From NCBI RefSeq assembly GCF_016464365.1, contig NZ_JADCUC010000002.1, forward strand, positions 62,001 through 126,000: DNA of 64,000 nucleotides, given 5' to 3'. Source of the DNA: Sandaracinobacteroides hominis. Lineage in GTDB: Bacteria > Pseudomonadota > Alphaproteobacteria > Sphingomonadales > Sphingomonadaceae. The notes under the pieces are model-generated. The model saw only the letters and a list, made by a program, of their open reading frames with translations, searched no databases and was not told the origin of the DNA. Positions 24,461 to 33,649 of this stretch are shown piece after piece. The translations under genes were made by a program, and so were the position numbers. Position 1 is the first letter of the stretch. Each line of letters opens with the position of its first letter.

Positions 24461-25321
24461 ATGGGGTTCGAGTTGAAACGGCGCGATGCGCTTCTGGCGG
24501 CTGCCGGGGTAGGTGCTGTGGCGCTGGCGCGTGCGGATATGGCCGATGCGAAGGCCGTCGCCGGGCCGGCGACGATGGAGCAGCAGCTGCGCGCCTATAT
24601 CCTGATGCGCGGGGCGCTGGACGATCGGGTTGTGACCGGCTGGGCGCATGCGCGCTATTTCGGGATGGTCGATGCCGAGGCGACTCCGCTGTTCGATGTC
24701 TATTCCGCGACCTTCACCCGCTATCGGCCTGCCGCGGCGGGCGGCTTCGAGGCGGTGGGGGCGGAATTCGCCTTCTTTACCGATTCCGAGGGCAAGGTGC
24801 TGGACACGTTCCGCAACCCCTACACCGGCGAGAGGGTGACGATCCCGGTGGGCGGGCTGCCGCCCTCCAAGCTGATCATCCAGCCGAACCTGAAGTTCAA
24901 GCTGGGCCGCGATGTGCCGGGGCTGGAGTTCGACCATCATATCGAGCCGGCGGTGGTGCGTGGCAACGACATCTGGTTCAACGAAGTGACACATGTGGTG
25001 CAGCCGGCGCCTCCGGGTGGCAAGGCCTTCCGCTATAACGAGGTGCTGACGATGCACGCGCCGCTGGACGCGGTGATGAAGCGCGGCGCGCTGGCCGTGC
25101 AGAGCGAAGTGAGCTTCACCATCGCCTGCAGCTGGCGGCCCTGGCTGAAGCTGGGCGACAAGCCGGGGCATATGATGTGCGTGGGGATTGGCCGGATGAA
25201 CGGATCGCCCGACTCGCTGCCGCCGGAATGGGTGGCCGGCATGAAAGCGAAGCGGCCGAAGGAGCTGGCCGATCCGAAGGCGGTGCTGGCGCCGGTGTGG
25301 GATGCGAGGCCCGCATCTTGA
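24461..25321 (+). CDS. Tat-exported DUF1838 family protein, copy 2
   Basis: A 286-residue DUF1838 protein with a twin-arginine signal at the start (ELKRRDALLAAAGVGAVALARADMADA). The conserved core reads EFAFFTDSEGKVLDTFRNPYTGERVTI, matching CGYFTDLASGEIIDHWDNPWTGERVEV of copy 1 at 9908-10930. Overall similarity is otherwise low, so the copies probably diverged in ligand. Family function is unknown. ATG 24461 has GGAG at good spacing. It ends the REDY-like/SDR/PrpD operon. A periplasmic protein encoded in an operon of cytoplasmic enzymes is worth noting. Confidence 0.8.
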   Translation: MGFELKRRDALLAAAGVGAVALARADMADAKAVAGPATMEQQLRAYILMRGALDDRVVTGWAHARYFGMVDAEATPLFDVYSATFTRYRPAAAGGFEAVGAEFAFFTDSEGKVLDTFRNPYTGERVTIPVGGLPPSKLIIQPNLKFKLGRDVPGLEFDHHIEPAVVRGNDIWFNEVTHVVQPAPPGGKAFRYNEVLTMHAPLDAVMKRGALAVQSEVSFTIACSWRPWLKLGDKPGHMMCVGIGRMNGSPDSLPPEWVAGMKAKRPKELADPKAVLAPVWDARPAS

Positions 25322-25352
25322 CCGCGACTGCCTTAGGTGATGGAACGGCAAC

Positions 25353-26003
25353 GTGCCAAACCCTGAAAAACCGACATCGGAAGCCAAGGCCCAGGCGGCC
25401 GAGGCTGCCGCCATCCGCCGCCGCTGGATCACGCTGGGCGAAGTGCTTGCCGTGGTCGCGGTCGTCATCTCGGCGCTGACGCTGTGGAACAATTGGAGCG
25501 AGCGCAGCGACAGCGAAGCGATGAAGGCGGCAGATGCACACAAGCAATCGCGGCGTGCGGTGACGATGGTGCTGGTTTCGAGCAGTGTTGGCGGGAGTGA
25601 ACTGGCGCTGACGCCGGCGTCATCCGAACAATCGGTGCAGAGCCAGACGATCCTGTTTCCTTCGGCGCTGGAGGTCGATCCTGCCGAAACGACGGGCGAG
25701 CCGCGCATTGAGGCCGGCTGGTTTCAGAGCGAGCTGAAAAAGGCCCGCAATGCCGCCGGGCTGCCGGACAACAGCCGGGGCGACGAGCGGCTTCCGGTTG
25801 TGATCACCACGCGGTTTCTGGTGGATGGCGAAACGCACGAGGATGTCGCGCTGTACGACATCGGCTACAGCGTTTCGGGCCGGCTGCTGACCGGGCATGA
25901 CGTGACGCTGCGCGGTGTATCGCTGGTGTCGCGCGTGAAGGCCGGCGACGCGCAGGCGAAGCTGGATGCGCGCTGGAAGCGGCTCTTTCCGGAAAAGCCC
26001 TGA
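25353..26003 (+). CDS. Hypothetical protein with one N-terminal membrane helix
   Basis: A 216-residue protein of unknown function. A charged, Ala-rich N-terminus (to about 25) precedes one transmembrane helix (LGEVLAVVAVVISALTLW, about 28-45), then NNWSERSDSEAMKAADAHKQS and a globular beta-rich domain of about 140 residues ending RWKRLFPEKP. The topology suggests a periplasmic domain held at the inner membrane. Start is GTG at 25353, 31 bp after DUF1838 copy 2, so it may be co-transcribed. It converges on the aldehyde dehydrogenase at 26010, leaving a 6-bp gap. No catabolic role is evident; it may be a housekeeping gene bordering the cluster. Confidence 0.65.
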   Translation: MPNPEKPTSEAKAQAAEAAAIRRRWITLGEVLAVVAVVISALTLWNNWSERSDSEAMKAADAHKQSRRAVTMVLVSSSVGGSELALTPASSEQSVQSQTILFPSALEVDPAETTGEPRIEAGWFQSELKKARNAAGLPDNSRGDERLPVVITTRFLVDGETHEDVALYDIGYSVSGRLLTGHDVTLRGVSLVSRVKAGDAQAKLDARWKRLFPEKP

Positions 26004-26009
26004 CCGGCC

Positions 26010-27515
26010 TTAGACAACCGCGCAGATCGTCTTCCACTCCAGATAATTGTCCATTGCCTGCTTGCCGCTGTCGCGGCCCCAGCCGGATTGGCGGATGCCG
26101 CCGATGGGGAGCGCGGCGTCGTACATGGCGTGGCAGTTGATCCATACGGTGCCGGCCTTGAGCGCAGCGGACATGCGGTGCGCGGTGGAGAGGCTTTCCG
26201 TCCAGACGCCGGCGGCGAGGCCATAATCGCTGTCGTTGGCGGCAGCGAGCACGTCCTCTGGTTCGTCGAAGGCTTGCGCCACGACGACGGGGCCGAACAC
26301 TTCCTCGCGGACGATGGTCATGTCGGGGCGGGCGTTGGTGATGACGGTGGGCGAGAGGAAGGTGCTGGCCTCTCCGTGGAGGTCGCCTCCCGTCAGCACG
26401 GTGGCGCCTTCCGCCCTGGCGCCGGCCACGAAGGAGGCGACGCGGGCGGCCTGCTTCGCCGAGACGAGCGGCCCCATCTGCGTGCTGGGATCGAGGCCGT
26501 GGCCGAGCTTCATGGATTTCGCGTAGGCGGCGACGCCCTCGACCACCTGATCGTGGATCGAGCGGTGCACATAGAGGCGCGAGCCGGCGATGCAGACCTG
26601 CCCGGCATTGAGGAAGATGGCGTTGGCGACGCCGGGAATGGCCAGGCTGAGGTCGGCGTCGGGGAAGACGATGCTGGGGGATTTGCCGCCCAGTTCCAGC
26701 GTCACCCGCTTGAAGTTGGTCTTGGCCGCATCCAGCACTGCGCGCCCGGTGGCGGTGGAGCCGGTGAAGGCGATCTTGTCGACCTTCGGGTGGGCAGCGA
26801 GTTGCGCGCCAGTCTGCGCGCCGGGGCCGGTGACGACGTTGAGGACTCCGGCGGGAAGCCCGGCCTGCAGCATCAGTTCAGCGAGCCGCAGCGCCGAGAG
26901 CGAGGTGTCTTCGGCGGGCTTCAGCACCACGGTGCAGCCGGCGGCGATCGCGGGCGCGAGCTTCATCGCGGTGAGCACCAGCGGCGAGTTCCACGGCACG
27001 ATGGCGGCGACAACGCCGACCGCCTCGCGCACGGTCCAGCTGCGCATCTGCTTGCCCTGCGGCTGGTAGGCGATGCTGCTTTCCAGCGTGTTGCCCTCGA
27101 TCACCATCGCCTGGCCCGCGAAGAAACGGAACTGGTTTACAGCACCGGGGATTTCCGCCCAGCGCCCGATGAAGAGCGGCTTGCCCTGATCCAGCGTTTC
27201 GAGTTCGGCCAGCTCGTCGATGTTCGCTTCGATGAGGTCGGCGATGCGCCAGAGGATGCGGGCGCGTTCGACCGGGAAGGTTGCAGCCCAGCCCGGCTGG
27301 GCGCGGGCGGCGGCTTCCACGGCGGCGTCGATGTCGGCGGGCGAGGCTATGGCGATCTGGCCGATCTCGCTGCCGGTTGCCGGATCGACGGTGGCCATCG
27401 TCTGCCCGCCTTCCGCCTGTTGCCAGCTGTCGCCGATCAGCAGGCCGGTGCCCGATCCCCGACGTTCCAGAAAGGCGCGGGTGGCGGCGCTGAGCGGGGC
27501 GGGGCTGGCTGGCAT
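26010..27515 (-). CDS. NAD(P)-dependent aldehyde dehydrogenase (501 aa)
   Basis: Complete aldehyde dehydrogenase: AIVPWNSPL near 171-179, LKPAEDTSLSALR, FTGSTATGR at 250-258, catalytic Glu274 in LELGGKSP, nucleophile Cys308 in FLNAGQVCIAGSR, and the closing GGIRQSGWGRDSGKQAMDNYLEWKTI. It resembles betaine/phenylacetaldehyde-type enzymes. It is a stand-alone gene divergent from the hydantoinase operon, with an upstream gap of 184 bp. GGAGA lies upstream of ATG 27515. It is closer in motif detail to the aldehyde dehydrogenase at 34732-36228 than to that at 3887-5314, suggesting the first two are paralogues serving related aldehydes. Confidence 0.92.
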   Translation of the reverse strand: MPASPAPLSAATRAFLERRGSGTGLLIGDSWQQAEGGQTMATVDPATGSEIGQIAIASPADIDAAVEAAARAQPGWAATFPVERARILWRIADLIEANIDELAELETLDQGKPLFIGRWAEIPGAVNQFRFFAGQAMVIEGNTLESSIAYQPQGKQMRSWTVREAVGVVAAIVPWNSPLVLTAMKLAPAIAAGCTVVLKPAEDTSLSALRLAELMLQAGLPAGVLNVVTGPGAQTGAQLAAHPKVDKIAFTGSTATGRAVLDAAKTNFKRVTLELGGKSPSIVFPDADLSLAIPGVANAIFLNAGQVCIAGSRLYVHRSIHDQVVEGVAAYAKSMKLGHGLDPSTQMGPLVSAKQAARVASFVAGARAEGATVLTGGDLHGEASTFLSPTVITNARPDMTIVREEVFGPVVVAQAFDEPEDVLAAANDSDYGLAAGVWTESLSTAHRMSAALKAGTVWINCHAMYDAALPIGGIRQSGWGRDSGKQAMDNYLEWKTICAVV

Positions 27516-27699
27516 CTGATCAGGTCTCCTTTGGCGCGACGTTCCACTTTGCGGGGGCCGACGGCCATACGTGGCCTGCCAAAGCTCGCACAGCGGATAA
27601 GTGGCGCTTTGCGCAGGCCCCCCTATCCTGGCTGCGATAACGGAGGTTGCATGTGCGGGGCGGTTTGCGAGGCGCCCGGGATATAGGATCGGGAGTATC

Positions 27700-29751
27700 A
27701 TGGCATATCGTTTGGGCGTGGATGTCGGCGGCACCTTCACCGATCTGTTGCTGTTCGATCTTGGGAGCGGCGGGTTCTGGCGGCACAAGACGCCTTCGAC
27801 CCCGCACGACAGTTCGGAGGGCATTCTGAACGGGGTGAACGCGATTTGCGCGCATGCCGGCGTGACGCCCGCCCAGATCGATTTCTTCCTGCATGGAACG
27901 ACGGTTGCCACCAATGCCGTGCTGGAGGGCAAGGGCGCGCGTGTCGGCCTGATCGTGACCGAGGGCTATCGGCAGGTGATGCAGATCGCCCGCAGCTTTG
28001 TGCCGGGTGGGCTGGCGGGCTGGATCGTCTGGCCGAAGCCGACTCCGCTGGCGGCGCTGGAGGACACGTTCGAGATTCCGGGGCGCATGGACGCGCAGGG
28101 CAATGAGGTTCGTGCCACCGACGATGCCGCGATCCGCGCGGTGCTGGAGAAGCTGAAGGCCCAGGGTGTCGAGGCGCTGACCGTTTCGCTGATGAACGCC
28201 TATCTGAACGGCGCGCACGAGAAGCGGGTGGCGGAACTGGCCGCCGAGGTGATGCCGGGCGTGCCATTGTCGCTGAGCCACGTCGTGCTGCCCGAAATGC
28301 AGGAGTATGAGCGGACGCTGACGACGGTCGCCAACGCTTCGGTGCGGCCGATCGTCGGCAATTATGTGCGCAACCTGCGCGAGAAGCTGCGCGGGGCGGG
28401 GATGGCGGGTTCGCTGTCGCTGCTGCGGTCTGACGGCGGGCTGATGTCTTCTGAGAAGTCGGAAGAGCATCCGGTTTCTCTGCTGATGTCCGGCCCGGCG
28501 GGCGGCGTTACCGGCGCGCTCTGGGTGGCGAAGGCGGCTGGACTGAAGAATATCCTGACGCTGGATGTCGGCGGTACGTCGACCGATGTGGCGCTGATCG
28601 AGAATCTCGAGCCGCGCCGCGTGCGGACGACGGAAGTGGGGCACTTGTCGGTGCGCGCCTCTTCGCTGGACGTGAAGACGGTGGGCGCCGGCGGCGGCTC
28701 CATCGCCTATGTGCCGGAACTGACCAAGGCGCTGCGCGTCGGCCCGCAATCGGCCGGCGCGGTGCCGGGGCCGGTCGCCTATGGCAAGGGCGGCACGCTG
28801 CCGACCGTCACCGACGCCAATGTGGTGCTGGGTTATCTGCCGGAAGCGCTGCTGGGCGGTACGTTCAAGCTGGACCGCGACGGCGCGAAGGCTGCCGTGC
28901 AGACCATTGCCGACGCGCTGGGTATCGGCCTGATGGAAGCGGCGCGCGGCATCATCGACATCGTCAACGAGAATATGTTCGGCGCGCTGCGGATGATCTC
29001 GGTGCAGCAGGGCTATGACCCGCGCCACTTCGCGCTGATGGGCTTTGGCGGCGCCGGGCCGCTGCACGTGAATGCCGTCGCCCGGCTGATGGGCAGCTGG
29101 CCCGCGGTTTCGCCGGTGTCGCCTGGCGTGCTCTGTGCGCTGGGCGATGCCACCACACGGATGCGCACGGAAACAGCGCGCAGCTTCTCGCGCCGCTTCG
29201 ACGAGACCGGCGAGGCCGAAGTTCTGGCCATCCTCGAGGAAATGGCGGCGCAGACCCGCGCCGAGTTGGCGGCGGAGGGCATATCCGATGCCGACATCAC
29301 CAGCCAGTTCGAGCTGGACGTGCGCTATGAGGGGCAAGCCTTCGAAGTGCCGCTGTCCATCGACGCCGAGCTCTTGAAGCGTGACGGCCTTGCCGGCGTG
29401 CTGGCCCGCTTCGACGAGGAACATGCGCGCCTCTTCACCTTCAACATGGATAGCGCCCACGAGCTGGTGAACCTGCGCGCGGTGGCGCTGGGGCCGTTGC
29501 TGGAACTGGAAGCGCCCAAGCTGCCGGTGGGGAATGGCGACCCGATCGAGGCGAAGCTGCGCGACCACCGGCTCTGGTCGAACGGGGCGATGCAGCCGGC
29601 GGTGATCTATGATCGTGCAAAGCTGAAGGCAGGCGACGTCATCCCCGGCCCGGCCATCGTCATCGAGATGGACTCGACGACCCTGATCGAAGCCGATTGC
29701 GCCGGCACCGTCGATGCGCACGGCAACATCCTCATCAACCCCAAGTCGTAA
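27700..29751 (+). CDS. Hydantoinase A / acetone carboxylase beta-type subunit
   Basis: A 683-residue member of the HyuA/oxoprolinase-A family, an ATP-dependent enzyme of the ASKHA fold. The N-terminal phosphate loop is VDVGGTFTDLLLFD, the long motif DFFLHGTTVATNAVLEGKGARVGLIVTEGY follows, and the second nucleotide motif is LTLDVGGTSTDVALIE. ALMGFGGAGPLHVNAVARLMG is also typical. With HyuB it hydrolyses cyclic ureides, lactams or 5-oxoproline, or carboxylates ketones. GGGAG precedes ATG 27700. It is the first gene of a plus operon with HyuB, an isocitrate-lyase-family protein and an alcohol dehydrogenase. No gamma subunit of acetone or acetophenone carboxylase is present, which favours the hydantoinase reading. 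Confidence 0.88.
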   Translation: MAYRLGVDVGGTFTDLLLFDLGSGGFWRHKTPSTPHDSSEGILNGVNAICAHAGVTPAQIDFFLHGTTVATNAVLEGKGARVGLIVTEGYRQVMQIARSFVPGGLAGWIVWPKPTPLAALEDTFEIPGRMDAQGNEVRATDDAAIRAVLEKLKAQGVEALTVSLMNAYLNGAHEKRVAELAAEVMPGVPLSLSHVVLPEMQEYERTLTTVANASVRPIVGNYVRNLREKLRGAGMAGSLSLLRSDGGLMSSEKSEEHPVSLLMSGPAGGVTGALWVAKAAGLKNILTLDVGGTSTDVALIENLEPRRVRTTEVGHLSVRASSLDVKTVGAGGGSIAYVPELTKALRVGPQSAGAVPGPVAYGKGGTLPTVTDANVVLGYLPEALLGGTFKLDRDGAKAAVQTIADALGIGLMEAARGIIDIVNENMFGALRMISVQQGYDPRHFALMGFGGAGPLHVNAVARLMGSWPAVSPVSPGVLCALGDATTRMRTETARSFSRRFDETGEAEVLAILEEMAAQTRAELAAEGISDADITSQFELDVRYEGQAFEVPLSIDAELLKRDGLAGVLARFDEEHARLFTFNMDSAHELVNLRAVALGPLLELEAPKLPVGNGDPIEAKLRDHRLWSNGAMQPAVIYDRAKLKAGDVIPGPAIVIEMDSTTLIEADCAGTVDAHGNILINPKS

Positions 29752-29761
29752 GGGCAAAACG

Positions 29762-31633
29762 ATGCCAGCAACTATCGTTCAGGCGAACAGCACGCCCTTC
29801 AAGACCGTCCCCATCGATCCCGTCACGCTGGAAGTGATCGAGAACGCGCTTCGCAACGCCCGCATCGAAATGGATGCGACGCTGGTGCGCACGGCCATGT
29901 CTCCGGGCATCCGCGAGCAGGGCGACGCCTTCCCGCTGATCGCCGACCACAAGGGGCGGATGATCGTGGGCCAGTTCGGCTCCTATATCGGTCCGTTCCT
30001 GGAGGGCTTCGATGGCACCGTCGAGGAAGGCGACATGATCTTCCTCTCCGATCCCTATTCGGTGGGCGGCGCCATCAGCCACTCCAACGACTGGCTGGTG
30101 CTGCTGCCGGTGTTCAAGGACGGGCGGCTGATTGCCTATACCTCGATGTTCGGCCACCAGAGCGACATCGGCGGCATGGTGCCCGGATCGATGCCGATCG
30201 ATGCCACCAGCATCTTCCAGGAGGGGGTTCGCATCCCGCCTGTGAAGATCTGGAAGCAGGGCGTCTATAACGAGGATCTGGTGAAGCTGGTGATGCACCA
30301 GTCGCGCACGCCGGCCTGGTGCAAGGCCGACCTGAACGCACTGATCGCCTCGTGCCGGGTGGCGGCGAACCGCGTGGTGGAAATGGCGGCACGCTTTGGC
30401 GACGATGTGTTTGCCTCTGCAACCGACCTGCTGCTGGAACGCAATTATCGCGCCATGAAACAGCTGATCGAGACTTCCATCGGCGAGGATAAGGTCAGCT
30501 TCGAGGACTATATCTGCGACGATGGCGTCGGATACGGCCCCTACAAGATCAAGTGCACGATGTGGCGCGAGGACGGCCGGGTGATCCTGGACTTCGACGG
30601 AACCGATCCGCAATCGGCCGCGTCGATCAACTTTTTCCTCAACGAAAACATGATGAAGATGTTCTTCGGCATCTACATGATCATGGTGTTCGATCCGCAG
30701 ATCCTGTTCAACGACGGATACTATCCGCTGATCGAGGTGCGCATCCCGAAGGGCTCGCTGCTGAAGCCGAACTTCCCGGCGGCGCTGTCGGGGCGGACGC
30801 ATGCGCTGGGGCGGCTGTTCGATATCCTGGGCGGGCTGCTCGGCCAGAAGACGCCGGAGTTCCTGAACGCTGCCGGGTTCAGTTCTTCGCCGCACCTCTT
30901 CTATGCCGGGACCGACAAGAACGGGAAATGGTTCCAGCTGTTCCAGATCGGCTTCGGCGGCATTCCGGGGCGTCCGATGGGCGACGGGCCGGACGGGCAC
31001 TCGCTGTGGCCGGGCTTTACCAATGTGCCGAACGAGTTCCTGGAGCGCTACTTCCCGCTGCGCATCGAGCGCTATGAGACGGTGGCGGATTCCGGCGGCG
31101 CCGGCCTGCATCGCGGCGGCAATGGCATCAACATGGTCTATCGCTTCCTGGAGCCGGGGGTGATCGCCATCCATGACGACCGCTGGTTCGTGCCGCCATG
31201 GGGCGTGAACGGCGGGGAGCCGGGCGTGCGGGCGCGCAAGCTGCTGGTGAAGGAAGATGGCACCGAAATTGTGCTGGGCAACAAGCTGGAGAATTATGCT
31301 GTCGAGGCCGGCGACCAGCTGCACTTCGTCACCTGGGGCGGCGGCGGCTGGGGCGACCCGCTGGAACGCGATCCGGCGCTGCTGGCGAAGGAGCTGACAC
31401 AGGGGCTGGTGACGGTTGAAGGCGCGCGCCGCTATGGCGTGGTGCTGGTGGACGGCGCCGTCGATGCGGCCGCGACAGAGAAGCTGCGGGCGGAAATGCG
31501 CGCCGCCCGTGGGCCGATCCAGACCTTCGCGTTTGGGGACATCGAGACGCTGCGCGCCAACTGCGAGGCGGAAACGGGCCTGCCGGCTCCGACGCAGCCG
31601 GTGTGGCAGAAGTTTGCGGAAGCTGCTGAGTAA
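29762..31633 (+). CDS. Hydantoinase B / oxoprolinase-B family subunit
   Basis: A 623-residue partner of HyuA. Typical segments are IDPVTLEVIENALRNARIEMDATLVRTAMSPGIREQGDAFP, GDMIFLSDPYSVGGAISHSNDWLV, FGHQSDIGGMVPGSMP, and the Gly-rich C-terminal block SGGAGLHRGGNGINMVYRF and VTWGGGGWGDPLERD. These match the HyuB/AcxA family, whose catalytic metal site probably uses the conserved His and Asp residues in the first half. Start ATG 29762 lies 10 bp after the HyuA stop, as expected for a stoichiometric complex. Substrate class is probably a cyclic amide or ureide, which fits the PuuE-like hydrolases elsewhere in the window. Confidence 0.88.
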   Translation: MPATIVQANSTPFKTVPIDPVTLEVIENALRNARIEMDATLVRTAMSPGIREQGDAFPLIADHKGRMIVGQFGSYIGPFLEGFDGTVEEGDMIFLSDPYSVGGAISHSNDWLVLLPVFKDGRLIAYTSMFGHQSDIGGMVPGSMPIDATSIFQEGVRIPPVKIWKQGVYNEDLVKLVMHQSRTPAWCKADLNALIASCRVAANRVVEMAARFGDDVFASATDLLLERNYRAMKQLIETSIGEDKVSFEDYICDDGVGYGPYKIKCTMWREDGRVILDFDGTDPQSAASINFFLNENMMKMFFGIYMIMVFDPQILFNDGYYPLIEVRIPKGSLLKPNFPAALSGRTHALGRLFDILGGLLGQKTPEFLNAAGFSSSPHLFYAGTDKNGKWFQLFQIGFGGIPGRPMGDGPDGHSLWPGFTNVPNEFLERYFPLRIERYETVADSGGAGLHRGGNGINMVYRFLEPGVIAIHDDRWFVPPWGVNGGEPGVRARKLLVKEDGTEIVLGNKLENYAVEAGDQLHFVTWGGGGWGDPLERDPALLAKELTQGLVTVEGARRYGVVLVDGAVDAAATEKLRAEMRAARGPIQTFAFGDIETLRANCEAETGLPAPTQPVWQKFAEAAE

Positions 31634-31646
31634 GGATTTGAACTAA

Positions 31647-32504
31647 ATGGCCAGTCCCGTGCTCCGTCAGAAGCTGTCTGACGGGAAGTTCTTCGTCGTG
31701 CCTGGAATCCAGGACATGATTGCCGCCGTAGTTGCCGACCGCGTGGGGTTCGATGTCGTCTATGGCACCGGATATTGGCTGACCGCCTCGGCCTATGGCC
31801 TGCCCGATGCCGGCATTGCCAGCTATACCGAGATGGTGGACCGGATGCGGACGCTGGCGCGGACCAGCAAGGCGGCCGTCATCGCCGACGCCGACACCGG
31901 CTATGGCGGGCTGCTGAACGTGCATCATACCGTGAAGGGCTATGAAGCAGCTGGCGTTGCCGCGGTGCAGATGGAAGATCAGGAGTTCCCGAAGAAGTGC
32001 GGGCATACACCGGGCAAGCGGCTGATTCCGCCGGCCGACATGGCGGAGAAGCTGCGGGTGGCGGTGGATGCGCGGACCGATCCCAATCTGGTGATCATCG
32101 CCCGCACAGATGCGATGCAGTCCGAGGGGCTGGACGGCGTGCTCAGACGGCTGGAGGCTTATGCGAAGGCCGGCGCCGACGTGCTCTTTCCCGAGGCGCT
32201 GACCAGCGAGGAGGACATGCGCCGCTGCTGCGAGACGTTCGATCTGCCGGTGATGGCGAACATGTCGAATGGCGGCTACAGCCCGGTTCCGAATGCGGGC
32301 GTGCTGGCCGAGATCGGCTATGCCTTTGCCATCTATCCTTCTCTCACCAGCCTCGTCGCGGTGGGGGCGATGGAACAGGCGCTGTTGAACCTGAAGGAAA
32401 AGGGGATCGGCCAGCCGGATGGGCTCTTCAGCTTCAACGAGTTCTGCTCGATGATCGGCTTTGAGGATGTATGGGCGTTCGAGAAGAAGTGGGCGCGGGA
32501 CTGA
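31647..32504 (+). CDS. Isocitrate lyase / PEP mutase superfamily carbon-carbon lyase
   Basis: A 285-residue lyase of the PEP mutase/isocitrate lyase superfamily. The Mg site is ADADTGYGG at 80-88, the active-site loop signature QEFPKKCGHTPGKRL carries the catalytic Cys118 in KKCGH (116-120), and LVIIARTDA is conserved. KKCGH with the short length fits 2-methylisocitrate lyase or 2,3-dimethylmalate lyase better than isocitrate lyase itself, which is much longer. The reaction would be retro-aldol cleavage of a 2-hydroxy-dicarboxylate to pyruvate or glyoxylate plus a second acid. It lies 13 bp after HyuB, which suggests that it cleaves a product released by the hydantoinase. Confidence 0.85.
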   Translation: MASPVLRQKLSDGKFFVVPGIQDMIAAVVADRVGFDVVYGTGYWLTASAYGLPDAGIASYTEMVDRMRTLARTSKAAVIADADTGYGGLLNVHHTVKGYEAAGVAAVQMEDQEFPKKCGHTPGKRLIPPADMAEKLRVAVDARTDPNLVIIARTDAMQSEGLDGVLRRLEAYAKAGADVLFPEALTSEEDMRRCCETFDLPVMANMSNGGYSPVPNAGVLAEIGYAFAIYPSLTSLVAVGAMEQALLNLKEKGIGQPDGLFSFNEFCSMIGFEDVWAFEKKWARD

Positions 32505-32517
32505 CGGAGGATCTGCG

Positions 32518-33624
32518 ATGAAGATCGAAGCGGCGATACTGGGGCAGTGCGGCGGGCATCATCGGCCCTATGCGTCGGGTGCGCCGCTGGATGTGCGGCA
32601 GGTGGACCTGGCGGCGCCACAGCGGGGCGAGATTCTGGTCCGCATCGATGCCGCCGGGATCTGCCACTCCGACCTTTCCGTCATCAACGGCGACCGGCCG
32701 CGGCCGATGCCGATGGCGCTGGGGCACGAGGCGAGCGCTACGGTGGAGGCGCTGGGGCCGGAGGTGTCCGACCTGGAAGTGGGTGACCGGGTGGTGCTGG
32801 TGTTCCTGCCGTCGTGCGGGACGTGCGTGAACTGCATGAGCGGCGAGGGCTATCTGTGCGCCAATGGCGCGGCCGCCAACGGCAAGGGCGAGCTGCTGGG
32901 CGGCGGCTTCCGCCTGAGCGACGACGGCGAGCCGGTGCATCACCATCTGGGCGTCTCCGCCTTTGCGACGCATGCGGTGATCGATCGCCGCTCTGCGGTG
33001 AAGGTGGACCGGGACATTCCGCCCGAGATCGCGGCGCTGTTCGGTTGTGCGGTGCTGACGGGCGTTGGTGCGGTGCTGAACACGGCGGCGCTGCGGGCCG
33101 GGGAGTCGGTGCTGGTCTATGGGCTGGGCGGCGTTGGGCTGGCGGCGCTGCTGGGCGCCGTCGCCGGTGGCGCGCAGCCGGTGTATGCGATCGACCCGTC
33201 TCCGGAGAAGCGGGCGCTGGCGCTGGAGCTGGGGGCGGCGCTGGCCGTGCACCCGGATGAAGCGGCGAGCCTGCCGAAGGCCGACCTCGTGGTGGAAACA
33301 GTGGGCAAGGCAGTGGTGCTGGCGGCTGCCTATGCGGCGGCGCGGCGGGGTGGGCGAATTGTCACAGTCGGGCTGCCCAATCCGGCCGAAATGCTGTCGA
33401 TTCCGGCGGTGTCGCTGGTGGCGGACGCCAAGACGCTGATGGGCAGCTACATGGGCTCTTCGGTGCCTGCGCGGGATATTCCGCGCTATCTGGGGCTGTG
33501 GAAGGCCGGAAGAATGCCGGTGGAACGGCTTTTGACCTCGGTGAACCCGCTTTCCGCGATCAATGCCTGCATGGACGAGCTGGCGGAAGGGAAGGCGATT
33601 CGGCAGGTCCTGCTGCCCGGCTGA
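32518..33624 (+). CDS. Zinc-dependent alcohol dehydrogenase (MDR)
   Basis: A 368-residue medium-chain dehydrogenase. The catalytic zinc ligands are Cys49-His50 (GICHSD) and His70-Glu71 (GHEASATVE). The structural zinc lobe has Cys100, Cys103, Cys106 and Cys114. The NAD site GLGGVGLAALLGAVAGG follows. This is the class III/formaldehyde-dehydrogenase-like or aryl-alcohol type, oxidising an alcohol to an aldehyde that one of three aldehyde dehydrogenases could take on. A strong GGAGG precedes ATG 32518, 13 bp after the lyase stop. Last gene of the hydantoinase operon; a hairpin follows the stop. Confidence 0.92.
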   Translation: MKIEAAILGQCGGHHRPYASGAPLDVRQVDLAAPQRGEILVRIDAAGICHSDLSVINGDRPRPMPMALGHEASATVEALGPEVSDLEVGDRVVLVFLPSCGTCVNCMSGEGYLCANGAAANGKGELLGGGFRLSDDGEPVHHHLGVSAFATHAVIDRRSAVKVDRDIPPEIAALFGCAVLTGVGAVLNTAALRAGESVLVYGLGGVGLAALLGAVAGGAQPVYAIDPSPEKRALALELGAALAVHPDEAASLPKADLVVETVGKAVVLAAAYAAARRGGRIVTVGLPNPAEMLSIPAVSLVADAKTLMGSYMGSSVPARDIPRYLGLWKAGRMPVERLLTSVNPLSAINACMDELAEGKAIRQVLLPG

Positions 33625-33649
33625 GGCATTTCATACCCCCTGCCGGTCA

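Noticed and set aside
27583-27599. Possible TATCCG palindrome (AGCTCGCACAGCGGATA) between aldehyde dehydrogenase and HyuA
   Set aside because: Only one half is good (CGGATA); 8 of 12 fixed positions match, within reach of chance. A second partial match at 27624 has the wrong spacing.
27700-31633. Acetone or acetophenone carboxylase
   Set aside because: HyuA/HyuB-type subunits resemble the carboxylase alpha and beta subunits, but no small gamma subunit or biotin protein lies nearby and the lengths fit N-methylhydantoinase-type proteins better.
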